Positions 10,063 to 19,011 of a DNA stretch of 64,000 bases are shown here, piece after piece (position 1 is the stretch's first letter; every line of letters begins with the position of its first letter). Source of the DNA: Pseudomonadota bacterium (GTDB lineage: Bacteria > Pseudomonadota > Gammaproteobacteria > Burkholderiales > Chitinibacteraceae). The notes below the pieces were generated by a model that saw nothing but the letters and a program-made list of their open reading frames with translations, made no database searches and was not told the DNA's origin. A program made the position numbers and the translations under genes. The stretch spans positions 62,001 to 126,000 of the forward strand of contig JAGTRM010000005.1 in NCBI GenBank assembly GCA_018261735.1, in the 5' to 3' direction.

Positions 10063-10257
10063 TTAGCAGCACTTGCCGCTGCCGCCCCCGTAGCGGGCAT
10101 TCTCACGCTCACGAAAGAACTCTTCGTAAGTCATGGGCGTGCGCTCCGGGTGCGTGAGCCGCATGTGTTGCACATAGGCTTCGTAATCGGGCTGGCCGAC
10201 CATCATTTTGGCGGCCTGTCCGAGATACTTGCCCATTTTTGCCAGATCGCTGAACAC
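10063..10257 (-). CDS. yjiX: YbdD/YjiX family small protein (CstA partner)
   Basis: This 64-residue protein has the family features [26 protein letters not shown] and a C-terminal glycine-rich tail ending in KCC. Members almost always sit directly after a CstA/BtsT carbon starvation transporter, as here, where it starts 5 bases after the cstA stop. Its function is unknown; a role in transporter assembly or activity is a reasonable guess from the constant linkage. Confidence 0.93.
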   Translation of the reverse strand: MFSDLAKMGKYLGQAAKMMVGQPDYEAYVQHMRLTHPERTPMTYEEFFRERENARYGGGSGKCC

Positions 10258-10262
10258 AGGCG

Positions 10263-12329
10263 TTACACCGATGCGCCTTCAGGAAGCGCTTCAAACGTCG
10301 TTTCCTTGTCGGTGCGATGGTTCAAGGCATAAGCCTTCATACAAGCGCGGACACCAAAGAACAGGATCGAGATCACCACGAACATGAACAGTGCGCATAG
10401 CCCTGCATCGATGTACTGGTTCAGGACCACCTGCTGCATCTGGGCAACGCTCTTGGCCGGCGCGAGCAACTGGCCGCTTTCGATGGCCTTGCTGTAGCGG
10501 CTGGCCTGCGCCAGGAAGCCGATCGAAGGCTTGGCATGGAAAATCTTCTGCCAGCCTGCGGTCAGGGTACATGCCAGCAACCAGCACGTCGGCAGGATGG
10601 TGACCCAGGCGTAGCGTTCGCGCTTCATCTTGAACAGCACAACGGTACACAGGATCAGCGCCACCGCAGCCAGCATCTGGTTGGCCACACCGAACAGCGG
10701 CCACAGGGTGTTGATGCCACCCAGCGGATCGACCACGCCCTGGTACAGGAAGTACCCCCAGAACATCACGCACAGACCGGTTGCCAGCAGATTGGGCACC
10801 AGCTTGTCGGTACGCTTGAGCGAGGGAATAAATGTACCCAGCAAGTCTTGCAGCATGAAACGGCCCGCACGAGTACCGGCATCCACTGCGGTCAGGATGA
10901 ACAGGGCTTCGAACAGAATGGCGAAGTGATACCAGAACGCCATCATGCCCTTGCCGCCGAGAGCGCCGGAAATGATGTGCGCCATGCCGACAGCCAGCGT
11001 CGGCGCGCCCCCTGCACGCGAGATGATGCTCTTCTCGCCCACATCCGTTGCGGTTTGCAGCAACACATCCGGGGTAATCACAAAGCCCCATTGCGAGATT
11101 ACTTGCGCGGCTTCAACGGCCGTCTTGCCGATCACTGCGCCCGGGCTGTTCATCGCGAAGTACACGCCCGGATCAATCACCGAAGCAGCAACCAGCGCCA
11201 TGATGGCCACGAACGATTCCATCAGCATGCCGCCGTAACCGATAAACGCAGCATTGCGTTCATTGTCGAGCAGCTTGGGCGAAGTGCCGGAAGAAATCAG
11301 CGCATGAAAACCTGATACCGCGCCGCAGGCAATGGTGATGAACAGGAACGGGAACGGGCTACCAGACCAGACCGGGCCGGTACCATCGATGAACTTGGTC
11401 AGCGGAGGCATCTGCATGTTGGGTGCAACGAACAGGATGCCGACAGCCAAGCCGGTGATGGTGCCGATCTTGAGGAAGGTGGAGAGGTAATCGCGCGGTG
11501 CGAGCAGCAGCCACACAGGCAGAACCGCAGCCACAAAGCCATAACCGATCAGCATCCAGGTCAGTTGCTTACCATCAAAGGTGAACATCGCAGACCAGGT
11601 CGGGCTCGCGGCCACTTGACCACCCAGCAGAATGGCAGCGATCAACAGAATGAAGCCGACAATCGAGATTTCACCGATCTTGCCCGGGCGGATGTAGCGC
11701 AGGTAAATGCCCATGAAGATTGCGATCGGGATCGTCGCTGCCACCGTGAAGGTACCCCACGGCGAATCAGCCAGCGCCTTGACCACGATCATCGCCAGCA
11801 CGGCGAGGATGATCACCATGATCAGGAAAGCGCCAAACAAGGCAATCACACCGGGAATCACGCCGAGCTCGGTCTTGATCAGATCACCGAGCGAGCGGCC
11901 ATCGCGGCGCGAAGAAATGAACAGCACCATGAAATCCTGAACGGCGCCAGCCAGAACCACGCCTGCCAGAATCCACATCATGCCGGGCAGATAGCCCATC
12001 TGTGCCGCCAGAACCGGGCCTACCAGCGGACCGGCACCCGCAATTGCAGCGAAGTGGTGGCCATACAGCACCCACTTGTTGGTCGGCACATAATCCAGAC
12101 CATCATTGTGCTTCCACGCCGGGGTCATGCGTGTGGGGTCCACACTCAGTACCTTGTTGGCGATATACAGGCCGTAATAACGGTAAGCGATAAAATAAGT
12201 GGCTACTGCAGCCACCACCAGCGAGATGGCACTCACATTCTCGCCACGATTCAATGCTATGTAGGCAAATGCGATGGCGCCCGCTAATGCGACCGCTATC
12301 CAGCCTATCGATTCCTTCAGTTTGTTCAT
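10263..12329 (-). CDS. cstA: CstA/BtsT family pyruvate or peptide transporter
   Basis: A 688-residue polytopic inner-membrane protein of the carbon starvation family, with many hydrophobic segments and the conserved [20 protein letters not shown] and SSGTSPKLL stretches. E. coli BtsT (YjiY) is a high-affinity pyruvate/H+ symporter and CstA transports peptides and pyruvate; the BtsSR genes next door favour the BtsT role. I chose ATG 12329 because it follows AGAGGGG at good spacing; a TTG nine codons upstream is less likely. Three direct repeats upstream (12455-12502) are a likely BtsR operator. Confidence 0.93.
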   Translation of the reverse strand: MNKLKESIGWIAVALAGAIAFAYIALNRGENVSAISLVVAAVATYFIAYRYYGLYIANKVLSVDPTRMTPAWKHNDGLDYVPTNKWVLYGHHFAAIAGAGPLVGPVLAAQMGYLPGMMWILAGVVLAGAVQDFMVLFISSRRDGRSLGDLIKTELGVIPGVIALFGAFLIMVIILAVLAMIVVKALADSPWGTFTVAATIPIAIFMGIYLRYIRPGKIGEISIVGFILLIAAILLGGQVAASPTWSAMFTFDGKQLTWMLIGYGFVAAVLPVWLLLAPRDYLSTFLKIGTITGLAVGILFVAPNMQMPPLTKFIDGTGPVWSGSPFPFLFITIACGAVSGFHALISSGTSPKLLDNERNAAFIGYGGMLMESFVAIMALVAASVIDPGVYFAMNSPGAVIGKTAVEAAQVISQWGFVITPDVLLQTATDVGEKSIISRAGGAPTLAVGMAHIISGALGGKGMMAFWYHFAILFEALFILTAVDAGTRAGRFMLQDLLGTFIPSLKRTDKLVPNLLATGLCVMFWGYFLYQGVVDPLGGINTLWPLFGVANQMLAAVALILCTVVLFKMKRERYAWVTILPTCWLLACTLTAGWQKIFHAKPSIGFLAQASRYSKAIESGQLLAPAKSVAQMQQVVLNQYIDAGLCALFMFVVISILFFGVRACMKAYALNHRTDKETTFEALPEGASV

Positions 12330-12416
12330 GAAAAACCCCTCTTCTGTTAACAACATCAGGTCAACGGGCCAGCTTCCTGCTCATCAATTCCCGGCAAATA
12401 GTCTGGCTACAGTTAC

Positions 12417-12422
12417 TTTATG
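12417..12422 (-). promoter_or_regulatory. Possible -10 of the cstA promoter
   Basis: CATAAA on the minus strand lies 88 bases before the cstA ATG and about 33 bases downstream of the nearest of the three direct repeats. The matching -35 position (TGCAAC, 12440-12445) is poor, as expected for an activator-dependent promoter. The assignment is tentative. Confidence 0.3.
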
Positions 12423-12454
12423 CTGATGTGTTTTCGCAGGTTGCAGGAATCCAG

Positions 12455-12502
12455 CGAGCGGCAACGGGTGGGATTAAGCGGTAGCCAAGGGAATTGAGCG
12501 GC
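12455..12502 (-). promoter_or_regulatory. Three direct repeats with 20-bp period, candidate BtsR (LytTR) operator
   Basis: On the minus strand the octamers GCCGCTCA (12495-12502), ACCGCTTA (12475-12482) and GCCGCTCG (12455-12462) start exactly 20 bases apart. LytTR regulators bind direct repeats on one helix face. The E. coli BtsR (YehT) motif, as I recall it, contains ACC[G/A]CT[C/T]A repeats, very close to these. The repeats lie 126-173 bases upstream of cstA, just after btsR. Confidence 0.6.
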
Positions 12503-12532
12503 GGCGGTTTTGAGGGATTTGCTACAAAAGAT

Positions 12533-13249
12533 TCAAGGCATGCCGAGGCTATCTTTCAGATGCCTGAAATGCCGGCGGCTCACCGGTACCTTTTTGCCGT
12601 TGTGCGTGATGATTTCAGCAGCGCCATTTTCCAGCAGATGAATTTCAGCGATATGGTCCACGTTGACCAGGTATTGCCGGTGACAGCGGATCAGCGGCGT
12701 GCGCTCCTGCAGGACTTTCAGGGTCAGCTCGGTCATCCCTTGCTTGTTGAGCCCCACAACCTGAACGCCGGAAACATCGGTATAGATGTACTCCACCTCA
12801 TCCAGTCCGATCAGGAAAATCCGGTTGCGCCCGGAACAGGGAATCTGGCGCAGTGTTTGCCCTTGGGCCAGCAGCGCAGCGCTGGTTTGCCGGCTACCAC
12901 TACGCAGCCAGTCCAGCGTTCTGGCCAGACGCTCGGGCTCTATCGGCTTGAGCAGGTAATCCGTGGCGTGTTCTTCAAAGGCACGCAAGGCATGCTCATC
13001 GTAGGCCGTCACGAACACGATCTGCGGCAGTGCCGAGGCTTCGATCATGCCGACCATTTCCAGGCCGCTGACGCGCGGCATCTGGATATCCAGAAACACC
13101 ACGTCCGGGCGCAAGCGGTGAATCGCGGAAATCCCTTCGATGGCATTCGCGCATTCGCCCACTACCTCGATATCCGGAAAGGCTTCCAGCAGGCTGCGGA
13201 GTTCTTCGCGGGCGGGTGCCTCGTCATCAATAATCAACGCTGTGAGCAT
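12533..13249 (-). CDS. btsR: LytTR response regulator, BtsR-like
   Basis: A 238-residue response regulator with an N-terminal receiver domain (acidic pair DD at residues 8-9, phosphoacceptor Asp54 in VVFLDIQMP) and a C-terminal LytTR DNA-binding domain (about 135-238). I chose ATG 13249, with GGAAGAG 8 bases upstream; this overlaps the end of btsS by 23 bases. Together with BtsS it should respond to extracellular pyruvate and activate the neighbouring cstA/btsT gene, as BtsSR does in E. coli. The next features downstream are the three direct repeats and cstA. Confidence 0.93.
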   Translation of the reverse strand: MLTALIIDDEAPAREELRSLLEAFPDIEVVGECANAIEGISAIHRLRPDVVFLDIQMPRVSGLEMVGMIEASALPQIVFVTAYDEHALRAFEEHATDYLLKPIEPERLARTLDWLRSGSRQTSAALLAQGQTLRQIPCSGRNRIFLIGLDEVEYIYTDVSGVQVVGLNKQGMTELTLKVLQERTPLIRCHRQYLVNVDHIAEIHLLENGAAEIITHNGKKVPVSRRHFRHLKDSLGMP

Positions 13250-14948
13250 GCGCAATCTCTTCCTCAATCGGCAAACGAATATACACGCGGGTCCAGCTTT
13301 CCGGCTTGCAATTTACTTCGACACCGTAAGCCGTGCCATAACGAATCTTGATGCGTCGGTCGACCAGATTCATTCCCAAACCATCCCCACCCGGTTGCGG
13401 GTTGTACAAGCCGGCATTGTCTTCGATCATCAGCGTTAGCACACCATCCTGGCGCTGAGCACGAATTTTGATCTGGCCCGGCTCGATCAACTGGGAAATG
13501 CCGTATTTGATGGCATTTTCAACGATCGGCTGCAGGGTAAACGCCGGCAAGCGCAGATGCAGCAACTCGTCCGGAACGGCCATTTCAACATCCAGGCGAC
13601 CGGCAAAGCGTACCAGCTCGATATGCAGATAGGCATCGACATGCTCGATTTCATCCTTGAGCGTGACTTCATTGTTGGCGCGCTTGAGGCTCTTGCGGAA
13701 AAAAGTGGAAAGATATTGCACCAGCTTGCGCGCCTCTTCCGGATCGCGCCGAATCACCGCCGCCAGGGTATTGAGCGCATTGAACAGGAAATGCGGGTTG
13801 ATCTGCGCCTGCAGCAGCTTGATTTCTGACTGCGCCAGCAACTGCTTCTGTTCCTCGATCTTGCCGGCCAGGATCTGGTTGGAAAGCAGGCGGGCGATGC
13901 CCTCGCCCAGCGTACGGTTCAGGTTGGAAAACAGCCGCCGCTTGGGTTCATACAGCTTGATCGTGCCGATCACCCGGTTGCCCTCGCCCCGCAGCGGAAT
14001 CACCAGGGTCGAGCCGAGCTTGCAATCTTTCGAGATGGAACAGCGGTAGGGAATCGTCCCGCCGTCGGCGTAGACCACCTCGTTGTTCTGGATCGCATAA
14101 AAGGTGTGCGGCGATGAAATCGGCGTTCCCGGCAGATGGTGATCCGCACCGATACCGACAAAACCCAGCAGTTTTTCGCAATCGGTGATCGCCACCGCGC
14201 CCACCCCGGTTTCCTCGCGGATGATATTGGCCATGCGTGTGCAGTTGGCTTCATTGAAACCCTGCATCAGCACGCCGACCGAACGCTCGGCAATGCGCAA
14301 GGCCTTGGCCGAAAAGGCAATCGAGTATTTTTCCAGGGTTTCCTTGCGGTCCAGAATCAGCCGCATAAACAGCGCCGCACCAATCGAATTGGTGGTCAGC
14401 ATGGGAAAGGCAATGTGCTCGACCAGCAACACCGCCTGGGAAAACGGTTTTGCCATCACCAGCAGAATGATCATCTGCACCGCTTCGGCAAACAGCGTGG
14501 TTCCCAGCACCAGCGCGGGATTAAGCAACAAGTCCGCGCGCTGCCGGCGCATCAGGTACAGATGCAAGAGACCGCCGATCAGGCCTTCGGCCGTCGTGGA
14601 CACAGCACAGGCCTCGGCCGTAAAGCCGCCGAGGGAATAGCGGTGCAAGCCGCCGGTCAACCCCACCGCCAGCCCAACCCACGGCCCGCCCAGAATCCCG
14701 CCCAGCACCGCGCCAATCGCCCGGGTATTGGCAATGGCGCCCTCGACCTGAAAACCGAAATAGGTACCCATGATGCAGAAGGCGGAAAACACCAGGTAGC
14801 AGACCACCTTGTGCGGCAAGCGCACCGTCACCTGCATCAGCGGAGCAAACAGCGGCGTTTTGCTCAACAAATAGGCGATCACCAGATAGACGCACATTTG
14901 CTGCAGCAAGGTGCCCAGCAAGGCGAAGTGGTTGATTTCGGAGAACAT
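13227..14948 (-). CDS. btsS: LytS-type sensor histidine kinase, BtsS-like
   Basis: This 573-residue kinase begins with a 5TM LytS/YhcK membrane domain (LLQQMCVYLVIAYLLSKTP at the start, GGLHRYSLGG further in), then a GAF-like region, a His kinase domain with the phosphoacceptor in NPHFLFNALNTL (about residue 384), and an HATPase domain with NAIKYG and GLGMNLVDRR. The protein closely resembles E. coli BtsS, the high-affinity pyruvate sensor. I chose ATG 14948 because it matches the family start; a TTG at 14969 is the alternative. Confidence 0.93.
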   Translation of the reverse strand: MFSEINHFALLGTLLQQMCVYLVIAYLLSKTPLFAPLMQVTVRLPHKVVCYLVFSAFCIMGTYFGFQVEGAIANTRAIGAVLGGILGGPWVGLAVGLTGGLHRYSLGGFTAEACAVSTTAEGLIGGLLHLYLMRRQRADLLLNPALVLGTTLFAEAVQMIILLVMAKPFSQAVLLVEHIAFPMLTTNSIGAALFMRLILDRKETLEKYSIAFSAKALRIAERSVGVLMQGFNEANCTRMANIIREETGVGAVAITDCEKLLGFVGIGADHHLPGTPISSPHTFYAIQNNEVVYADGGTIPYRCSISKDCKLGSTLVIPLRGEGNRVIGTIKLYEPKRRLFSNLNRTLGEGIARLLSNQILAGKIEEQKQLLAQSEIKLLQAQINPHFLFNALNTLAAVIRRDPEEARKLVQYLSTFFRKSLKRANNEVTLKDEIEHVDAYLHIELVRFAGRLDVEMAVPDELLHLRLPAFTLQPIVENAIKYGISQLIEPGQIKIRAQRQDGVLTLMIEDNAGLYNPQPGGDGLGMNLVDRRIKIRYGTAYGVEVNCKPESWTRVYIRLPIEEEIAHAHSVDY

Positions 14949-15077
14949 GGCCCTGGTCCCGTGTGACAACTAACCCTGATTCTACGACCAGCCCGGTAAT
15001 TTGACCGGACTTCGTTCGCCAAACGCCAGCATTAATATGCGATAGAATTTGCCACCCCTCGCTCTCATGACTCCACC

Positions 15078-16013
15078 ATGTCGACACTCTTTCACCAGAT
15101 CACGCTTTCGGCCCCGCTGTTTATCCTGGTTTTTGTCGGTTATGGCGTGATGCGAGTGGCGCACTGGCCCAAAAGCATGTCGGAGGCATTGTCCAAGTTT
15201 GTCTTCACCCTCGCCCTGCCCGCCCTATTGTTCCAGTTGCTGAGCGATTTCTCCAAACTGCCGCCGGTGGATGCACGACTGCTGATCGCCTTCTTTGGCG
15301 GCTGTTTCCTGGTGTTTGCGCTGGGCAGGCTGGTAGCTTGGAAAGTCTTCCGCCTGGATGGCACGGCCCAGTCGGTGTTTGCGCTCGGCGGCATTTTTTC
15401 CAACAACGTGATGCTGGGCCTGCCGATTGCCAAGATGCTGCTCGGCGATGCTGCGCTCCCTTCCGTTGCGCTGGTGATCGTGTTCAATGCCCTGATTCTC
15501 TGGACCCTGGTCACGATCTCGGTCGAATGGTCGCGGCACGGCAACCTGTCGGTCCAGGGTTTCCGCAAGACGCTGATCAGCGTGCTGACCAACCCGGTCG
15601 TGGCCGCGATCCTGCTCGGTGCCGCCTGGGGCCTCACCGGCTGGAAACTGCCGCAACTCGTGTGCACGACGCTCGGCATGGTCAGCACGGCCGCCGCGCC
15701 GATGGCCTTGATCGCGCTGGGAATGGGGCTTGCCGAGTTCGGCGTCAGCGCCGACTGGCGTCAACCGATTTCCATCGCGCTGCTCAAGCTGGTCGCGCAC
15801 CCGCTGGCCGTCTGGTCCATCGCCATGATGCTCAAGCTGCCGGCAATGGAAACCCGTGTGGTGGTCTTGATGGCGTCGATCGCCACCGGCGCCAATGTCT
15901 ACCTGATGGCGCGCCACCTCCAGAGCATGGAAAGCACCACGGCCAGCAGCCTGATTCTCTCGACCGTGCTCGCCGCCTGCACCTCGCCATTGCTCATGGT
16001 CCTGATGTCCTGA
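15078..16013 (+). CDS. AEC family transporter (auxin efflux carrier/malonate-type)
   Basis: A 311-residue membrane protein with about ten hydrophobic segments and the AEC pattern: an N-terminal LPALLFQLL helix, GGIFSNNVMLGLPIAKMLLG in the middle, and ATGANVYLMARH near the end. The family exports or imports small carboxylates such as malate or malonate, or auxin in plants; the substrate here is not predictable. It is divergent from btsS, and a TAGAAT -10-like element lies about 30 bases upstream of the ATG. Confidence 0.88.
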   Translation: MSTLFHQITLSAPLFILVFVGYGVMRVAHWPKSMSEALSKFVFTLALPALLFQLLSDFSKLPPVDARLLIAFFGGCFLVFALGRLVAWKVFRLDGTAQSVFALGGIFSNNVMLGLPIAKMLLGDAALPSVALVIVFNALILWTLVTISVEWSRHGNLSVQGFRKTLISVLTNPVVAAILLGAAWGLTGWKLPQLVCTTLGMVSTAAAPMALIALGMGLAEFGVSADWRQPISIALLKLVAHPLAVWSIAMMLKLPAMETRVVVLMASIATGANVYLMARHLQSMESTTASSLILSTVLAACTSPLLMVLMS

Positions 16014-16022
16014 TTGCGGCAG

Positions 16023-17048
16023 TCAACCCGCTCTCGTATCGAATGCCTGGCGCAGGCCTTCGCCGATAAAGATCAGCAACAGCAGCATACCCACCAGCAC
16101 ACCAAAGGCGGAGAGCGAGATCCACCAGGCATCGAGGTTGGCCTTGCCTTGCGCCAGCAACTCGCCCAGCGACGGATACTGCCCGGCCACGCCCAGCCCG
16201 AGAAAATCCAGGCTGGTCAACGCCAGCACCGCCGCACTCATGCGAAACGGCATGAAGGTCAGCACCGGTGTCAGGCTGTTGGGCAACACGTGGCGGCGAA
16301 TGATCCGCCAATCGCTCAAGCCCAGTGCGCGCGCTGCGGTCACGTATTCCAGGTTGCGCGTGCGCAGGAATTCGGCGCGCACGTAGTCGGCCAACCCCAT
16401 CCAGCCAAACACGGTCATGATGATCAGCAGAATCGTCAGGCTCGGCTCGAAGATCGAGGCAAAGATCAGCAGCAGATACAGCTCTGGCAGCGACATCCAG
16501 ATTTCCGTCAGCCGCTGTCCGGCCAGATCGATCCGCCCGCCAAAATAGCCCTGCACGCCGCCGATCAGCACGCCCAGTACACTGCCCGCCGCAGTCAGTG
16601 CCAGCCCGAACAGCACCGACACCCTGAATCCATACAGCAGACGCGCCAACAGATCGCGCCCTCGATCATCCGTCCCCAGCCAGTTTTCTGCCGACGGTGG
16701 CGCGGGATTGGGGCTGGGTGCAAAGTAGTTGATCGTATTCGCGCCATAACGGTTGGGCGGGAACAGCGCCCAGTTGCCGGGCTGTGCCAGTTGGGCACGA
16801 ATGAAAGGATCGAGATAATCCGTCGGCGTCGGAAAATCGCCGCCAAAGGTAGTTTCCGGATAATCACGCAGCAGTGGCGTGTAATAAGCACCCTGGTAGT
16901 GCACCAGCAACGGCCGCTCATTGGAAAGCAACTCTGCCGCCAGGCTCATAACGAACAGCAGCGCAAACAGCATCAGGCTCCAGTACGCACGCCGCTGTGC
17001 CTTGAAACGCAGCCACGCCCTGCCCCAATAACCGATGACCGGGCTCAT
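16023..17048 (-). CDS. yejE: ABC transporter permease, YejE-like
   Basis: A 341-residue binding-protein-dependent permease. It has one N-terminal membrane segment, a long periplasmic loop, and a five-helix core with the ATPase-contact loop EFLRTRNLEYVTAARALGLS (the EAA motif). YejE proteins carry the NWLGTDDRGRDLLARLLYGFR stretch seen here. It pairs with YejB upstream, with a four-base overlap (ATGA). The cognate ATPase yejF is about 10 kb away rather than downstream. Confidence 0.91.
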   Translation of the reverse strand: MSPVIGYWGRAWLRFKAQRRAYWSLMLFALLFVMSLAAELLSNERPLLVHYQGAYYTPLLRDYPETTFGGDFPTPTDYLDPFIRAQLAQPGNWALFPPNRYGANTINYFAPSPNPAPPSAENWLGTDDRGRDLLARLLYGFRVSVLFGLALTAAGSVLGVLIGGVQGYFGGRIDLAGQRLTEIWMSLPELYLLLIFASIFEPSLTILLIIMTVFGWMGLADYVRAEFLRTRNLEYVTAARALGLSDWRIIRRHVLPNSLTPVLTFMPFRMSAAVLALTSLDFLGLGVAGQYPSLGELLAQGKANLDAWWISLSAFGVLVGMLLLLIFIGEGLRQAFDTRAG

Positions 17049-18097
17049 CGCTGCGCCCCTTCAAAGCCGACGCGCGGATCGACCAGTGCGTAGCAAAGAT
17101 CGGAAACCAGCTTGCCAATCAGGCCCAGCAGGGTGAAGAAATACAGCGCACCGAGCACCACAGGATAATCGCGGCGCAGGATGGACTCATACGAGAGTAG
17201 CCCCAGGCCATCGAGCGAAAACAACGTTTCGATCAGGATGCTGCCGGTGAAAAACGCCGCCAAAAAAGCCTCTGGCAAGCCGACCAGCAAGGGAATCAGT
17301 GCATTGCGGAAAATGTGCTTCCAGAAGATACGTCGCTCGGACAGTCCCTTCGCGCGCGCGGTCATCACGTACTGCTTGCGGATTTCTTCCAGAAAAGTGT
17401 TCTTGGTCAGCATGGCCAGGCTGGCGAAGCTGCCCACCGTCATAGCGATTACCGGCAAGGCCAGATGCCAGAGGTAGTCCATTACCTTGCCCATCAGCGT
17501 CAGTTGGGCCCAGTTGTCGGAAGTCAGCCCGCGCAGCGGAAAAACTTGCCAGAAACTGCCACCTCCGAACAGCACCAGCAACACCACGCCGAGCACGAAA
17601 CTGGGAATCGCATAACCGGCCATGAGGATCAGCGTGCTCACCAGATCGAAACGGCTGCCGTGGCGCACCGCCTTGGCCACGCCCAGCGGCACGGCAATCA
17701 GGTAGGCCAGGAAAAAGCTGCTCAGCCCGATGCTCATGGAAACCGGCAACTTGGATTTGATCAGCGACCAGACATCCGCATGGTGAAACCAGCTCTCCCC
17801 CAGGTCGAAACGGGCAAAACGGTTCAACATGTCCATGAAGCGCGCGGGCGCCGGTTTGTCGAATCCATACAGCGCCTTGATCTCGGCCAGTTTTTCCGCA
17901 TCCACGCCCTTGGCGCCCTGATAGAAACGGCTGGACGACTGCGCGGCCGCCTCGCCCGAGCCGCGCCCTTTCAGCTCGTACATGACCTGCTCCACCGGTC
18001 CGCCCGGCACGAACTGGATCACCACGAAGGTGGCCAGCAGCACGCCCAGCAAGGTGGGAAACATCAACAACACGCGTTTCAGCAGGTAATAAAACAT
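17045..18097 (-). CDS. yejB: ABC transporter permease, YejB-like
   Basis: A 350-residue inner-membrane permease with an N-terminal YLLKRVLLMFPTLLGVLLATF membrane anchor and the EAA-type loop EEIRKQYVMTARAKGLSERR near residue 230. Length and sequence match YejB, one of the two channel subunits of the peptide/microcin C importer. AAGGAA lies 6 bases before the ATG. Upstream is a 914-base region with two FNR-like boxes, the nearer centred about 67 bases before the start codon, which may link expression to low oxygen. Confidence 0.92.
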   Translation of the reverse strand: MFYYLLKRVLLMFPTLLGVLLATFVVIQFVPGGPVEQVMYELKGRGSGEAAAQSSSRFYQGAKGVDAEKLAEIKALYGFDKPAPARFMDMLNRFARFDLGESWFHHADVWSLIKSKLPVSMSIGLSSFFLAYLIAVPLGVAKAVRHGSRFDLVSTLILMAGYAIPSFVLGVVLLVLFGGGSFWQVFPLRGLTSDNWAQLTLMGKVMDYLWHLALPVIAMTVGSFASLAMLTKNTFLEEIRKQYVMTARAKGLSERRIFWKHIFRNALIPLLVGLPEAFLAAFFTGSILIETLFSLDGLGLLSYESILRRDYPVVLGALYFFTLLGLIGKLVSDLCYALVDPRVGFEGAQR

Positions 18098-18157
18098 GAA
18101 CGTTCCTTGGGACGCATGCGAAAATTAGTCAACATTGATGTCCCTTTTAAACCAAAT

Positions 18158-18171
18158 TTGATATCAATCAT
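18158..18171 (-). promoter_or_regulatory. FNR/CRP-like box proximal to yejB
   Basis: The sequence is TTGAT-ATCA-ATCAT, one mismatch from the FNR consensus TTGAT-N4-ATCAA. Its centre is about 67 bases upstream of the yejB ATG, so a transcription start near 18120 would place it close to -41.5, the usual class II activator position. Confidence 0.5.
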
Positions 18172-18271
18172 CTTCTGTTTTGCGCAATGAATGCAAGATT
18201 CATCCGCGGTATCCAAAACGAGGTTGTATTGCGACAAGCCCTGATGTTTTGGATTTGCGGCTTGGCAAAGT

Positions 18272-18285
18272 TTGATCTCGATCAT
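18272..18285 (-). promoter_or_regulatory. FNR/CRP-like box distal to yejB
   Basis: The sequence is TTGAT-CTCG-ATCAT, again one mismatch from the FNR consensus. On the minus strand the two boxes belong to a direct repeat of about 20 bases with four differences, spaced 114 bases apart. It could also serve a plus-strand promoter. Confidence 0.45.
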
Positions 18286-18365
18286 TAACGGCTGCCGGCA
18301 AATCCTGCATCATCCGCCCCGTTGCAACTAGGCTTATAGGTAGGTATGCAACAAAGTGCCGAGAC

Positions 18366-18409
18366 GTTATTTCAGTAGTTGGTTCAGTTGAAACAGCTAC
18401 TGAAATAAC
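18366..18409. repeat. 13-bp perfect inverted repeat
   Basis: The arms GTTATTTCAGTAG (18366-18378) and CTACTGAAATAAC (18397-18409) flank an 18-base spacer that itself contains TTCAGTTGAA. There is no T tract on the exit side of either strand, so it does not look like a standard terminator. It may be an operator, an RNA hairpin or a mobile-element remnant. Confidence 0.6.
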
Positions 18410-19011
18410 ATCTTAAAAAATCAAAGTTTCTGCACGGCAAGTTGGTTTTTGCCTTACAGGCTTTTTGGCATTCTTTCGTCCAAAACATGATCAATGCAAC
18501 CCGATCCTGCTTTAGAGGTCAGATGCCACGAAGCCAGCCAACAACACCGTGCTGCCAAGTTCATGCAGTCTGTTGTGTCACGAGCAAGTCCTGTACAGGA
18601 CAGATCAGTGCGGCCCCAGCCGGACTAGTCTGCCCGGTGGAGTAATACAGGATTTTCAGCACACAGTCCTCGCACCCAGTTTATTGATCCGTGCCAGATC
18701 CAGCATTTATTCGCGCCCAAGTTGCGTCTTGAATGCCCCTCACGCATCGAGCCAAGTTACTTACATTTGATCTCCAAGAAATTGCCGCTTTTTGCGGCAA
18801 AACCGGCACATCCACTCATCAGGGATGGCGGGTTGTTTTGCGCAAAGAGAGCCATTGCCATAGGGATGCGGCCCGTACTGGGCAACCCGCGCGGGTATTG
18901 GACTTAACTTTGCGATCAATACACCTGCCTAATCCAGAACCGATGCGCTTTGGTCATACCGGCATGCAGCCTTTACGCATGTAGCAATCCTCACTGGAAG
19001 GAGATTTATTG

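Larger units (their letters stand above)
18098..19011. other. Long non-coding region between yejB and the OFOR operon
   Basis: This 914-base stretch between divergent operons has no convincing gene; its short frames lack ribosome binding sites and family resemblance. It holds two FNR-like boxes (18158-18171, 18272-18285), a 13-bp perfect inverted repeat (18366-18409), a perfect 14-bp palindrome GTCCTGTACAGGAC (18588-18601), a weak GCCT/AGGC hairpin with T5 (18451-18466), and a 7-bp hairpin (18782-18800). AT-rich patches stand out against the neighbouring genes. The OFOR ribosome binding site AAGGAG is at its right end (18998-19003). Confidence 0.6.

Noticed and set aside
18079..18285. 68-codon open frame upstream of yejB
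   Set aside because: Its start codon falls inside the distal FNR-like box, it has no ribosome binding site, and it overlaps the yejB start out of frame. The apparent internal repetition comes from the repeated boxes.
18366..18409. 13-bp inverted repeat as an intrinsic terminator
   Set aside because: The plus strand is followed by an A-rich stretch and the minus strand by GTCTCGG, so there is no T tract after the hairpin in either direction.
18733..18984. 83-codon open frame before the OFOR operon
   Set aside because: No ribosome binding site, no family resemblance, and a composition unlike neighbouring genes. It could be a decayed gene, but nothing identifies it.
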